A program made the translations under genes and the position numbers. DNA of 64,000 nucleotides from Candidatus Altimarinota bacterium (GTDB taxonomy: Bacteria; Patescibacteriota; Gracilibacteria; BD1-5; UBA2023). Where the stretch lies: NCBI GenBank assembly GCA_028689205.1, contig JAQTWP010000002.1, positions 1 through 64,000 of the forward strand, written 5' to 3'. Below, piece by piece: positions 1-12,017 of the stretch (its first letter is position 1; every line of letters starts with the position of its first letter). Below the pieces are notes generated by a model. That model was not told the origin of the DNA and did no database searches. It saw only the letters and a list, made by a program, of their open reading frames with translations.

Positions 1-135
1 AAAAAAACTCCTACAGCAGACTCTGACAAAATAAACCACCCCCTTTCTTTAACAGATAGATAAAAGTGAATAAGAAAAATACCAAGCAAAGCCAATAAAA
101 AAAACTGAACGACTAAATCCAATACCAAGTTTCAT
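1..135 (-). CDS. Partial membrane protein at window edge, probable frameshift
   Basis: A start codon at 135 sits 6 bases after a clear AAGGAG Shine-Dalgarno site, rare in this window. In that frame the peptide stops after 28 residues (stop at 49-51). After a run of eight T (minus strand) a second frame opens and stays open to the window edge, giving a hydrophobic stretch (LLALLGIFLIHFYL) followed by SVKERGW. Removing one T from the run joins the ATG to this frame. I infer either a one-base indel (real or sequencing error) in one membrane protein cut by the window edge, or an alternative TTG start in the second frame. All glycines are GGN, none TGA. Function unknown. Confidence 0.4.
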
Positions 136-283
136 TATTATCTCCTTTCATTTTATTTTTGTTTTTTCTAGAATGTTAAAGGGCAATTTAATTTGTAAAA
201 AGAATTTACAAACATTTATTTACGCTTATTTATAGAAAAGTCAAGAAAAAAAGAAATAGACAATTTTTGAAGTTAAATAGGAA

Positions 284-724
284 TTAGTAAGATTTAAAAT
301 AATCTACTATTTGTCTTAGCATTATTAAAGTATCCTCAGGTACATTTTGCATAAGAAGCTCTTCTAAAGAAATTATTTTATAATTCTGAATTTCTTTTTG
401 CTGTAAATTAATTTTTATATTTTCGTCTATAAATCAAGGAAAGTAAGTAACATTTTTATTAAAAATCACTCAATCCTTAACAAAGCTATATTTCTGTGAA
501 AAACTTACTCAATCAATTATATCAATATTATTAATTCAAGTTTCTTCTGTTAATTCCCTTCTTGCAGTTTCTATATTGGATTCATTTCATTCTGGATGTC
601 ATTTTGGTAATCACCAATGTCCTGCGTTATGCTGAATTTCTAGAATTTTAAGTCAATTAATAGTTTTAATAAGTGGAATAATTCAAAACGATTCATCTTC
701 GAGTATTGGCAAATTAGTTTTCAT
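284..724 (-). CDS. Nudix hydrolase
   Basis: A 146-residue protein with a complete Nudix box, G42-x5-E48-x7-R56-E57-L-x-E60-E61-x-G63, the Mg-binding motif for hydrolysing nucleoside diphosphate derivatives. An upstream GHWGLPKGHPEG segment resembles the diadenosine tetraphosphate / NUDIX NTP-cleaning type. Several glycines are TGA-coded. It lies 8 bases downstream of the CYTH gene in a five-gene minus-strand run, so they are probably co-transcribed. The substrate cannot be told from the sequence; the family assignment is secure. Confidence 0.9.
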
Positions 725-732
725 AAAGAAAT

Positions 733-1227
733 TTAAATCAAATTATAATATTCCTTCAGTTCCCTTTCTCAGAAAGTTTTAGTATCATCCATAGTATATC
801 ATAGAAGTTCTACTCATTTTATAACGTTTTTTGTGGTTTGAGCTTCAACTTCTATGAAAGTAGGAATTCCTGGAAAATCATCAATATCAAAAGCAATTTC
901 TCATAAGTGATATGAAATTCTTTGTTTATTAGTTTTTATAGAAAACTTAAATCAAACATTTTCAAGAATAATTTTAAATGTTTCATATTCTAAAAATTCA
1001 ACCTCATATTCATTACTTGCTTTCATATTTTCATTTTCTATCTTTGTCTTTAGAGTCATAATATTTTTACCTCACATTTTTCTTAATCTAATTCTTTTTC
1101 AATCATTATTTTGATAAAATTCATTCTCAATTTCTCAGCAAAAAGTCAGTTTTGCTCACATAGATTCTAATTTCTGGATTATAAAATCTTTATCAATTTC
1201 AAGTATTTTTACTTCTATTTCGTGCAT
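733..1227 (-). CDS. CYTH domain protein (class IV adenylate cyclase / triphosphatase fold)
   Basis: A 164-residue protein beginning MHEIEVK, the ExExK signature of the CYTH tunnel fold (E3, E5, K7). Later strands rich in Glu, Arg and Lys alternate as expected, including the FIEVEAQ segment near the C-terminus. Family members hydrolyse triphosphates (thiamine triphosphate, tripolyphosphate) or make cAMP; length and context fit a CYTH triphosphatase better than a cyclase, which is inference. It sits between the Nudix and hydrolase genes with gaps of 4-8 bases. Confidence 0.8.
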
Positions 1228-1231
1228 AAAA

Positions 1232-1936
1232 TTAGTTGTTAGTTATAAACTCAAGTAATGTTTTATTAAATTCATCCGGATTATCAATAAAAGGATGATG
1301 TCAGCTATCAGGAATACAACGAGTATTTATTCAATTATCTTTAAGTACATTTAGAGTTGGAATTTCACTTTTATCTCAATAAATATATATTTTGGGAATA
1401 AAGAGATTAATGAATTTAGTAAGAAAATCTCAGTTTTCAGATTCTTCAACAAGCGATAAACTTAAATCATATAGTGATTTATTATCTCAGAATTCTTCTT
1501 TGAATTTTTCATAACTTAACTGAGAAATATATCAAGAAAAACTAGCATCTTTTTTAATTAGATTTCATTCTATATTTACAAAACTTATTACTTTTGATGG
1601 AAATTTATCTGCAAATTTCAGACCAACAACTCATCACATACTATGTCAAACAAGAATAACTTTTTCTAAATCTAGTTTCTCTAGGAATAAATTTAGTATT
1701 TCTACTAAGTTATCAATAGTTATATTTTTTAAATAAGTTGAGCGGTTTGTTCAAGGAAAATCAATTCAAATGAGATTAAAATCCTTAAAAATTTCATTAT
1801 TTGAAGTTTCTAAAAAATCATCCTTATTAGCTCATAATCAATGTAAAAACAATATTGTATTCTTACAATTATTAGTATAAAAATATTCAATATTGATTTC
1901 CTGATTTATATAATTTAATATAATAGAATTTATCAT
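1232..1936 (-). CDS. Alpha/beta hydrolase
   Basis: A 234-residue alpha/beta-hydrolase: an HG oxyanion motif near residues 32-33, the nucleophile elbow GHSMGG (Ser99), a candidate acid Asp191 in YGDKSE and catalytic His216 in PDSGHHPF. Length and order fit a small esterase/lipase-type enzyme. Both elbow glycines after Met are specified by TGA or GGT, which itself supports UGA=Gly. No signal peptide, so likely cytoplasmic. Substrate unknown. It lies between CYTH and PepD in the same minus-strand run. Confidence 0.85.
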
Positions 1937-1956
1937 TAATTGTTTTTAATAATAAT

Positions 1957-3351
1957 TTAACTCAACTTACCCAAAATCCCTTCAAGAATTTTTTCAATTT
2001 TTTCTACTGAAGCAATTTCTAATCTTTCATTGGTACTATGTATGTCGTGCATATTCGGCCCTATAGATATTGCAGATGTTCATTCTCCGAGTCAAGCCAC
2101 AAGTGCTCAGCATTCAAGTCAGGCATGTATGGCAATAATTTCTGGATTTTTTCAGGTAGTTTTTAAAAATTCTTCTGTAGCAATTTTTATAAGTTCTCAC
2201 TCTGGATTATCTTGCCAACCTGGATATTTTGAATTTATTGTAAATATGTAATCATCAGTTATTGGGAAATGATTTTCTAGTTTAATTAATAGTTTATCGA
2301 ATTCTTCCATATTACTTGAGCGAGGAAGATATGTTAGTTCGAATATATTTCATTCTAGATTGATAATTCAAAGATTAATTGAAGTTTCTACAAGATTAGC
2401 AATCTTTTTGCTCATAGCAATTACTCCGACTTTTATATCATGAATTCTACTTATAATAAAATCACTATCTTCAATAACTGGTAGAATTGTATCTATTTTG
2501 GTTATTTTGAAAGTAATATCTGGACAATCAAGTTTTTCTTTTAATTCTAGTATATATTTTTTGAGTGAATCTTCGAAAACTTCTATATTCTTAGTACCAA
2601 AAATCATTTGTACTTCTGAAGGAATTACATTATCAGCAATTCATCATATAATATTTGCAATCTCATAAGGAAATGAGTATTCATACAAAAAATCAATTAA
2701 TAATTTTATAGCATTTCAATGATTTTTATGGATTTCAATTCAAGAATGTCATCATTTCATTCAAGATATTATAAGATTATATTGAGTGAATTTTCAAGCA
2801 ATTCTAGCTAAGTTTTTTGTAACATTAATTCTAGCTCAACCTGCAGAACTTATACAGATTTCATCTTCATTTTCACTATCAATATTAATAACTTTTTTTC
2901 AAGATAAAAGATTAAAATCCAAATTGAGAATTCCACTCATCCCCTGCTCTTCATCAACTGTAAAAACCAATTCCATTGGAGGATGAGATTCAAAATCAAC
3001 TGCTGACATAGCTAGCGCAATTCCAATTCAATTATCTGCTCCAAGCGAAGTATCGCGAGCCTTGATAAAACCATCTTCTTCATAAATATCTAAAGAATCA
3101 GTTTCAAAATCAAGCTTAGAATCAGGAGTTTTTACACATACCATATCCATATGAGATTGCAGAATAACGCATTCAAGACTTTTACAGTTTTTACCTAGTA
3201 CATAGACAACTAAATTTCATATTTTATCAGTCTTGTATTCAAAACCCTTAGATTCTGCCCAAGAAATCAGATATTCTCTGATTTTTCATTCTTTTTTACT
3301 TGGACGAGGAATTTGTGTAATTTCTTTGAAAAGTTCTAGTGATTTTGACAT
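1957..3351 (-). CDS. pepD: M20-family aminoacyl-histidine dipeptidase (PepD-like)
   Basis: A 464-residue metallopeptidase of the M20C (Xaa-His dipeptidase) type. Visible metal-site motifs are SHMDMV (H67, D69), SLGADNG (D106) and DEEQGM (E134/E135). Length is close to PepD of other bacteria (about 480). The first segment reads MSKSLELFKEITQIPRPS, typical of PepD. Role: breaking down small peptides in the cytosol, useful to an auxotrophic, host-dependent cell. It starts 2 bases after the upstream pyrophosphatase ends, so the two are translationally close. Confidence 0.9.
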
Positions 3352-3352
3352 A

Positions 3353-3691
3353 TTATCTAATTATTATTGATTTAAAATATTGTTCTTGGAAATTAGTTAG
3401 ATTTCTTATTTCTTCATCAGTAAACTCAGCTCATATTGGAACAACTATAAGTTTATCATCATCGTCATTAGTTCTATGTATTACAGCAATACATTTTCAA
3501 TTAAATTCTTCAATTACCTCATTAACTCATAAAACATAAGCATCAAGTTCTTCAGAGTCTCAAGAAATTGTATTTGGGACATATCAATAATTAAGCTCAT
3601 ATTTGAATCAATGTTTTGGATGATTAGAATTTAATGGTCTATCAATTTTTATTGTAATTTCTTTACCAAGGAAATCTTTGGAATTATCCAT
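3353..3691 (-). CDS. ppa: Short inorganic pyrophosphatase
   Basis: A 112-residue protein with the family I pyrophosphatase core: a KYEL segment (K30, E32), YGYVPNT and the metal-binding stretch GDSEELDAYV (D45, D50), matching the D-x-D-x2-D-type signature but with one aspartate replaced. Classical bacterial enzymes are about 170 residues, so this is a short form lacking part of the C-terminal half. Role: hydrolysing pyrophosphate from biosynthesis. Whether the variant metal site is active cannot be seen. First gene of the minus-strand run to 284. Confidence 0.75.
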
Positions 3692-3818
3692 AATAGTCTA
3701 TTAAATTAATCTTTAACGAAATGATTATATAAATAAAAAATTATTTAAAAAGAAAAAATAGAGAAAAAAATTAAAACATAAGTTTTAAAAATAACCACAT
3801 AAAAACCACATTAAGTTT

Positions 3819-3846
3819 TTGTAAACTTTAAAAATAATAATATACT
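3819..3846 (+). promoter_or_regulatory. Predicted sigma-70 promoter for the M23 peptidase
   Basis: TTGTAA (3819-3824), 16-bp spacer and TATACT (3841-3846), 24 bases before the ATG at 3871. It lies in the 180-bp gap between divergent genes. Confidence 0.55.
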
Positions 3847-3870
3847 CATCCAAATTTTTAAAAAATACTT

Positions 3871-5844
3871 ATGAAAAAAATATTATTTTGAGCATTATTA
3901 TTTTGTCTTTTCTCACAAGCAAATGCAGGTAATTTTGTTTATCCTTTTGATACTATTGCCGCACCAAAATGCAGATTCACGAATTGGAGTTGACTAAGTA
4001 ATGATTGTAAAATAACTCTTCCAAGGATTGAGAAATGAGATTATACAAAATACAAAGATAATGCAGATATGCGTAGAATATATTCTATTCTCTGGTGAGC
4101 AACTTATGATTATGGGTGGGATGTTTGATTCGGTAGTCATCTTTGACTTGATATTGCAACTTCAGCCGGGACTCCAGTAAGAAGTATTGGCGACTGAGAA
4201 GTTATTGTTGCAGGATGGCTAAATTGACGGTGAAATACAGTAGTCATCAAACATAAATTATCAGATGGAAAAATAATATATTCCAATTATTCTCATATGA
4301 GTAAAATAACTGCCTCTAAATGAAATATTAAAGTTGGAACAACTATATGAGAAGTTGGTGCTACTTGAAACGCATACGGTAATCATCTACATTTCCAGAT
4401 AGACACTACAAATCAAGCTCATCCATATTGGTATACAACATGTAGTAAATGAATAGGCATTATGGATGTAGTGAACGAATGAATGTGTAGAGATTATCTT
4501 CTGAGTAATACAATTGATCCAATATTATTCCTAGAATGAAATTGAACTTATACAAGCTCATCAACAAGTATTAGTGAAATAAAAGAAAAACAAGAGGAAA
4601 CTAAAAAAATAGAGCAAAAAAATATTAAGACGCGTGAACAAATCTTAGACGATGAAATTAATGAATATTTGAAAAGTCATACTTTTGGATTTAGCACGAA
4701 AGTAACATGAGATAATCTGAAAACTAACTCAACTTATATAACCAAATTATATATATACGAATATTGAAAAGAATTCAATTGAAGTTTACCTTGAAACTGA
4801 CTAACATTCGCCTACGATACAAATAGTCTAAAAATTACACCAGCTAATCTAATACTTGCAGAAAAATGATGAAGAGAAGTTTTTGTAAGTTCTAATAAAA
4901 GTTGAAAATTCACAATTAATTTGATGCTAGGTAAAAGAATAGTTTTAACAAAAACAATAACTTTTTATAGTCCTTGAGAATTATCTAGTCCTACTGATGC
5001 AATATTTGTAACTAACACTAAACAGGATATGTCCCTTGGAGACGAGAAAAAATGAGCAGTAGTAATGAAAACTAAATTCTGAACCAATCAGGTATATATT
5101 CCTTATGATTGAACCTACAAACTAAAAGTTTTGAGTGGTAAAGTAAAATTCTGTAATGTTTCCAAAAAATCAAAAAAAATCTGTAATCCTCTAGAATTAG
5201 CTTCCGAACTAGAATTCCGATATGAAGATACAAAAGCATGAGTATTACTTTTTAATTTCATTGCATTTGATTATTCGCCAGTCAAATTCGTACTACAGAA
5301 AGTATGAGCAAAATACGATATTGCTCGGACAAAATACCAAATACGCGTATGAAATCCAATCCACATAGATTCATCATATGTATATTATAATGAAAGTATA
5401 GATGCTCTCAAAAAATGATATTTAAGGTTAAATAACTGATATTTATCACAAGAAAGAGAATTAATATGAAGCCAAGTAAAAGATATAATTAACAATTATT
5501 ATTCTTATGAATATCTAAGAGCATGAAATGATATGGAGAAAAAAGCTAATATAGTACAAAAAATTAAAGATTCTCAAACAAGACTGGCAATAGTTGATAA
5601 TTATAAAAAAATCACAAGATGAGAATTCACAAAGATGATTTTTGAAAATCTTTGAATAAATATAGAAAAGAATGCAGAAGCAAAATTGCTTGATGAAAAA
5701 TGATTTTATAAAGATTATATAACTACTCTCAGGAATAATTTTAGCTTCAAATGGAAGGATCAATTCGCTGAAAATTATTTCCAACCAGACAAAAATATAT
5801 CAGTATGAGAAGCATTGTTTTTTATAGAAAAGATTTCAACATAA
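3871..5844 (+). CDS. Secreted M23 murein endopeptidase with large C-terminal region
   Basis: A 657-residue protein with a signal peptide (MKKILFGALLFCLFSQANA). Residues about 60-185 form an M23/LytM domain with zinc ligands in HLGLD (H90, D94) and HLHF (H172, H174), the Gly-rich context of lysostaphin-like enzymes that cut peptide cross-links in peptidoglycan. Residues about 215-657 show no domain I can name; they contain a charged linker (about 220-260), beta-rich segments and an alpha-helical end. Such enzymes remodel the cell's own wall or attack a host/prey wall; which applies is not visible. The facing genes encode surface proteins. Confidence 0.88.
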
Positions 5845-5874
5845 TTAAGTCATAATATTAAATATTTATTCAAC

Positions 5875-5904
5875 AAAAAATTCCTCTCAGTAGAGGAATT
5901 TTTT
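5875..5904. terminator. Bidirectional terminator
   Basis: AAAAAATTCCTCT, 4-base loop, AGAGGAATTTTTT: a perfect hairpin with A/T tracts on both sides between the convergent M23 and SLH genes. Confidence 0.85.
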
Positions 5905-5919
5905 GGAAGTAATGGTTGG

Positions 5920-7293
5920 CTATAAACTAATAGTTGGTATTATAGGATAATCAATTAAAACTTTATTAATAATCCTTGAGGATTCTGCCCTTGTTATTGG
6001 GTCATTTGGTCTGAATTTTAATTGTCAGTCTATAATTTGTCAATTAATGATTCATAATGTTTGAGCTTTAAAAACATATGGATTCATCCATTTATTTTCA
6101 ATATCTATAAAATTAGTACTGCTTACAGTTTTATCAACTGGAATATTTGCAAGATTTAATAGAATAGAAATTGATTCAGCTCTTGTTATAGAATCATTTG
6201 GTCTGAAACTAAGTTTTCAATCTATAATTTGTCAATTGATTACTCACATTTCTTTGGCTTTTTGTATATATTTGTTCATCCAAACTCATTCACTAGGTAT
6301 ATCTGTGAAACTAGTTAATGTAATTCAGTTATCAACAGTAATATTCATTGCCTTCATTGTCATTGCCAAAAATTCAGCTCTTGTAGTAGAATTATTTGGC
6401 TTGAAAGTTCAATCAGAGAATCATTTAACTACTCATAAATATGCCAGATTATTTATATCCTCATTAGCAAATGAATCCTGAGTATCATTAAAACTCAAAT
6501 CTCAAACATGATTTTGAATTTTTTTCTTTAAAATGAAGTGAGATAAATGATTAGTCGGAATATTTATAAATCAATTTTTTACTTTATATACTCAATGAGT
6601 TTGAATATCTGATAAGTCAGAATAATCAGAATGGTATATAATAATTTCTGTTCAATCTTTCAAAGCTAAAGGTATAGAAATAATTATTTCTTTATTGAAT
6701 TTTAAAGAATATTTTTCACTACCAGCCATTACTAATGAGAGATTATTTTTATTTGCATTATCATTTTTTATAACCATTGGTGGAGTTATATTTCAATCCC
6801 ATAGTAAATCTGAACTAACTGCAACTCAGGATGGAATATTTAATTTTAACTTGGAATTATATTGGGACTCTATGGTTAAATTTCAAGTTTCACTAGTTAA
6901 TTGAGCAGATCTGATATTTCAAGTAGTTGTACATGAAAATTTAACTGGACCTACTTTTTCCAGTGATCAAACAACAGAAGATATATCCTGAGAACTACTT
7001 GGCTCAGATGATGTATTAGTTGTTGACCTTGATAATGCACCTCATCCTCAACCTCAACTACTTCATGAAATAACATTAATACAACTATTTCAAGATAACG
7101 CATAAGATGAATTACAGGTTATTGCACAAGTTGTAGAATCTACATGACCATTTAATACGGAAGATATATTACATGGCAAAGATATCTGAATTCAATTATT
7201 TATAGTGTTTGTATTAATAGATCAATTAATTTCACTTGCGTATATATTTGAGGTTAAAAATACAAATACACTAAATATTAATGATTTTTTCAT
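5920..7293 (-). CDS. S-layer homology (SLH) domain surface protein
   Basis: A 457-residue exported protein: signal peptide (residues 1-20), a Cys-containing segment and a Ser/Gly linker near residues 80-105, a beta-rich middle, then three SLH domains from about residue 270 to the end. Each SLH repeat has the expected F.D. opening and a conserved FRPND.ITRAE-type core. SLH domains bind secondary cell-wall polymers and pin proteins to the surface. It follows the 1025-residue Ig-repeat gene by 50 bases on the same strand, so the two probably form one surface system. Confidence 0.9.
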
Positions 7294-7343
7294 AATATAT
7301 TTTTTTTAAGAAATAAGACAAGAGAAAGTAATACTAATTCTAA

Positions 7344-10300
7344 TTATTGAGTTTTAATTCAATAAGTTGTTCCGTAATTTCATTGAGCTCAAACTGGAAT
7401 TTTATAGAACAAATCAATTATACATTGTCTTCATCATAGATTAGAATCAGAATCAATTGAACTTATATTCTGTAATGCTCAATAAGCATTTGTAACAGCA
7501 ATAGTTGATCATGATGCCGAGCTATAATCATTGAATCAATTAGCAGAAACAGACATTAAAGTATATGGAGCAATTGGAAGTATTGAATTTCAATTAGTCC
7601 AATCAGCTAATTTTAGAGTAACTCAAGTTTCAGATAAATTGTTTGCAGTAATATGGAATCTAAAATGATATCAATTACTAAAATCTCAACCAACTACAGG
7701 ACTATTTCATAGGATTGACTCAATTTTATTTATTACCAATCAAGATTGAGACAAAGCAGTTTTTATTACAATTGTAAGGGTTGTAAAGTTCTCCTGTCAA
7801 TTAACTTTAGATTTAATTACAACAGAATAAGTTTTGTTTGGAGTTAGATTATTAACACTTAGACTATTAAGAGTTCAACTAATAGTTGCAACTTGATCTA
7901 ATAGCTGAGTTCAATTTGCATAAAAATCAACTAAGCTTTCAGAAGAAATTAAACTAGTATTCCAATTAATTACAAGTCAAGTTGATGTTAAATTATATAA
8001 ATTGTATCCCAAGATATTATTATTCAATACACCATCTTCAAAAACTAAATAAGATATTGTAACACTTGCAGTATTTCATGCAGAGTCAGAAGCTGTTACT
8101 ACATATTCATGGAATCCAATAGAATTAGAAAGTACTAAATCATATATATCTCAAGAACCAGTCAAAGTTCAAGAATTAGTAGTTCAGCTTTCAGAGAAAA
8201 CGACAGATGTAACTCAAACATTATCAGTTATTGTGAAAGGAATATTTACAGGAACTGAACTTTGATTGAATTGATCTGCAATTGGTGTATATGTAATAAC
8301 TGGATTAATTGTATCTAGATCTGCAATTACAGTATATGTTATTGTAACATTTGCAGTATTTCATGCAGAATCTGAAGCTGTAACTATATATTCATGTGAA
8401 CCAATTTCATTACTAATATTCAAAGTATATATTCAATAAGGAGAATCTAGAGTTCATGAACTTGTGTTATTTTGAAAAGTTACAAGTGATACAATTCAAA
8501 TATTGTCAGTTATAGTTAAAGGTATACTTGTAGGAACTAAACTTTGAAATATAGGACTTGTTATTCAGGTATATGTAATAACTGGTGGAGTTGTATCTCA
8601 AGAACCTGAAGATTCTATAACAGTAACCATAGTTGTTCAAATTATTCAATCACTTGTAGCAGATATTATTCAGGTTCAAACAGTAATTCCTGTAATAATT
8701 CATGAAGAATTTACAGAAACAACTCAGGTATTATCTGAAGTCCAAGTAAAATCTGACCGTGGATCATAACTTGCTTCGTTTTGATCAAATCATGAAGCAT
8801 ATAACTGAAGAGTTGTTCAAGAAAGAATCGAAGGATTAGCTGGTGTAATAACAATAGAAGTAAGAGCTAAATCTGCCACAACAGTATAAGTAATTAAAGC
8901 AGAGGCAATATTCAAAGAAGAATCCTCAACAGTTATTACATATTCATGGAGACCTAGAGAGTTAGATAAAACAAAAGTAGCATGACCTCATCAAATAGGC
9001 ACTAGATTACCAGAATTAGTAGTTCAACTTTCTGAATAAGTTGCTGAGATTATAGTTGATTCAAGGTCAGTTATTAATAAATCAATATTAACAGGAACAG
9101 AGCTTTGGAATATAGGACTTGCAATTGGAGTATATGTAATAACTGGAGGAGTTGTATCTGTGCTATCGGTTATTACAGTATAAGATATAGTTTCTGTTGT
9201 TACATTTCAAGCGGAATCAGAAGCAGTAATTATATAAGTATGTAATCCAAGAGAATTAGAAATATTCAAAGTTGTTGTACCTCATAAAATATTCACATCA
9301 AGACCTGGTAATGCATTATCAGAATAAAATGCCGTAGCAATTCAAACATCATCAGTTATCAATATATCAATACTTGCAGGAACATCATTAAAATCAATAG
9401 AGCTTGCAATTGGAGTATATGTAATAACTGGAGGAGTTATATCAGTAGTATCTGCTATTACGGTGTATGATATTGTCGTTATAGTAATGTTTCAAGCTAA
9501 ATCTCTGGTTGTAATTATATATGTATGTAATCAAAGGGTGTTTGAAATTGTTAAATTTGCATGACCTCATCATATATCTACCAAAACACCAGAAATAGTG
9601 GTTCAGCTTTCTGAGAAAATAGAAGATGTAATTCAAACGTTATCAGTTCCTAGTAAATCAATATATTCTGGAACTAAACTTTGAAATATAGGACTTGCAA
9701 TTGGAGTATATGTAATAACTGGTGGCGTTACATCAACAGTATCAGATATTACAGTATAAGAAATTAAAGCTGAAGTTGAATTTCAAGCTCAATCTGTGGC
9801 TATTATTAAATATTCATGTAATCAAAGAGTATTTGAAGGTAATGTATTATATATATCTCAAGAACCAATCATTGTCCCAGAATTAGTAGTTCAACTTTCA
9901 GTATATGTAACAGATACAACTCAAACATTATCAGTTATTGTTAAAGGAAGATTAACAGGAACTGCGCTTTGATTAATTGTACTTGGAATAGCTATATATA
10001 CTATGCCCGGAGCAATAGTATCAGTACTATCAGTTATTACAGTATAAGCAATTAAGGCAGAGGCAATATTTCATGCCGAATCCTCAATAGTTATTACATA
10101 TTCATGTAAACCAAGAGAATTAGATAAATCAAAAGTACCATAACCTCATCAAATATCTACTACATATCCAGAATTAGTAGTTCAACTTTCTGAATAGGTT
10201 GCAGAAACTATAGTTGACTCCAAATCAGTTATATATAAGTCCATACTTGCAGGAACATCACTTTGATTAATTATACTTGCAAGTGGAGTATATGTTATGC

Positions 10301-10421
10301 CAGGAGGCGTAGTATCTAATGCGAAAGTTGTACTTATAGGTGAAAACAAAGAAAATAACAAAGTTACTGTAGCGATTATGGCTATTAGTTTCTTTGTATT
10401 TATGAATGTTAATGATTTCAT
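7344..10421 (-). CDS. Giant secreted protein with seven Ig-like repeats, BIG2 and Fn3-like domains
   Basis: A 1025-residue protein with a signal peptide (residues 1-36). It has five tandem repeats of about 90-97 residues that share DTTPPVITYTPIAS at the start and a GLHEYVIT...SYTVI end, then a BIG2-like domain, two more repeats and a Fn3-like domain, ending in a unique region of about 130 residues. The layout is that of adhesins and large surface fibres. No anchor motif is visible at its C-terminus; the adjacent SLH protein may tether it (inference). Many repeat glycines are TGA. Repeats 1 and 5 are the closest pair, suggesting recent duplication. Confidence 0.88.
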
Positions 10422-11070
10422 AATAAAATAAGTTAAGAAATATTAATAGATTATCAAAATCTATTATAAGGGTATACTTTTTACTTTTATATACTTCACT
10501 TACCCATATGTAAATATTCTTAGTTTTAAGCAAAAAAACATTGGTATGAAATTTTGCTTATTGAAATAAAGTTTTTCTATTAGTTGAATATATTTTTTTC
10601 AAATTTAATTGAATATATTAATTGCCTAATAGATTTTTCATTATTTCAAATAAAATTAAAGATTAAACAATTAATGTATGTTGTACACTTACTATTGACC
10701 AAAGAGCGACGTATATAAATAATATATATAGAAATAGCAAGAGTCGCATTGTGTAAAAAATCATCTTTAAGATTATTATTAGTTATAATATAGATGATTA
10801 ATAGCGTTATATTGCTAATTTATATAGTAAATAAGTAAATAAGAATGTAGGTTGGAATAAATTGGAAACCAGTGTATTATATTTATTTTTATTAAAAAAT
10901 CAAATGTATGACATACACTTATAACAATTAAAATAAAATTTTATATTAAAAAAGAATACAAAATCTTAAAACACCTAATTAGTGCAGAATATTTTATCTC
11001 TTCTAAATATAATTTAGAGCAAAATGTATTCCATATTCTTAATTATGATAAAATAAATTTAATATTAAAA
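10422..11070. other. Long intergenic region without recognised gene
   Basis: About 650 bases of very AT-rich sequence. No frame looks like a protein. Two short similar segments, TGTATGTTGTACACTTA near 10675 and TGTATGACATACACTTA near 10904, could be paired operator half-sites. A loose hairpin GAGCGAC...GTCGC lies at about 10705-10750. I see no rRNA, tRNA or known small RNA signature. Confidence 0.4.
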
Positions 11071-11120
11071 AAAATAATAAAATGCTCCACTTTATTAAAA
11101 GTGGAGCATTTTATTATTTT
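11071..11120. terminator. Strong terminator after zinc-ribbon gene
   Basis: A 23-bp perfect stem containing AATGCTCCACTTT with a 4-base ATTA loop and a T-rich tail in either direction, just beyond the stop at 11124. Confidence 0.85.
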
Positions 11121-11123
11121 TAA

Positions 11124-11795
11124 TTAATCAATTTCTGTCTTAACTTCTTTTTTTGCAACTTTTTTTACAGCTTTAACTTTTACAGGTGTTTCTATTTCTT
11201 CTTCAGAATCTATTTCAACTTCTTCTTTAGCGACTTTTACAGCTTTAACTTTTACAGGAGTCTCAGCTTCTTCTGTAATTTCTTTAATACCAAGATGTTT
11301 GATAATTAAATCAAGTTTAGCATTAAGAGCTTCAAACTCAGCTTTATAATCTGCTCAACCTTTTTTTGGTTTATCTTCTTTTACGAAACAATCAGAACAA
11401 AAAACTGGTTTATCACTCATTGGTTTGAATGGAAGTTCACAGTCGTTACCACATTGGTCACAAACTGCTGGGAACATTTTTCTTTCACCGAATTCATCTC
11501 TTCATCCTCCAGAACGTCCTCATCTATCGTTTCTATCATCTCTTCATCTTCCTCTATCGTTTCTATCATCTCTTCATCCTCAATCCATATCTCTAAAACA
11601 ATCACTACAATAAACTGGTCTGTCTCCAGTAGGTTTGAATGGAACTTGACATCCACTACCACATTCATCACAAACTACACTGAACATTTCTGGTCTTCCT
11701 TCTCTTCTACCAGAATCACGTCCTCATCTACTTCCTCATCAGAAACCTCATCTACTTCATCCTCCGAATCTATCTTCTCTGTCAAAATTACTCAT
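11124..11795 (-). CDS. Zinc-ribbon protein with duplicated Cys modules and charged tail
   Basis: A 223-residue protein with an Arg/Gly-rich N-terminus (about residues 8-35), a CDECG...VYCSDCF zinc ribbon, an Asp/Arg/Gly linker with the repeated unit GRDDRNDR, and a second CDQCG...VFCSDCF ribbon, followed by a helical segment and a Lys/Glu tail that holds two copies of TPVKVKAVK. The CxxC-x(16-18)-CxDCF module is common in CPR genomes and probably binds zinc and nucleic acid, perhaps in ribosome or RNA handling (inference). The RG-rich stretches support RNA contact. Gly codons mix TGA and GGN. Confidence 0.75.
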
Positions 11796-11976
11796 ATTGA
11801 ATTATTTTTTAAATTATTAAAATTAGGCCTTTAAATACTAAAAATATTATAAACCGACCGTCATTGTATTGAAATTTTACGAAAGTTCAATTTATTATTT
11901 GTTTACTTTGATTTAAAGGATGATTTTTTATTATACAAAGCTAAAATTGTAAAAAATTATCTTCTTAAATTCAAAA

Positions 11977-12004
11977 AAATCTCATTAGGTTTAATGAGAT
12001 TTTT
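11977..12004 (-). terminator. Terminator after tmRNA
   Basis: AAAATCTCATTA, GGT loop, TTAATGAGATTTT, beginning 14 bases beyond the tmRNA CCA end at 12018. Confidence 0.8.
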
Positions 12005-12017
12005 AGTTGTTCCACTT

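Noticed and set aside
2030-2251. Plus-strand open frame across the PepD gene
   Set aside because: It lies antisense inside a complete M20 peptidase with all catalytic motifs; many such opposite-strand frames arise where TGA is not a stop.
10672-10925. Short palindromes as a CRISPR or origin
   Set aside because: Only two imperfect copies of TGTATG..ACACTTA, no spacers, no DnaA-box cluster.
11454-11834. 126-codon plus-strand frame rich in Ser
   Set aside because: It is the mirror of the zinc-ribbon gene (11124-11795, minus), whose Asp/Arg/Gly repeats give Ser-rich antisense.
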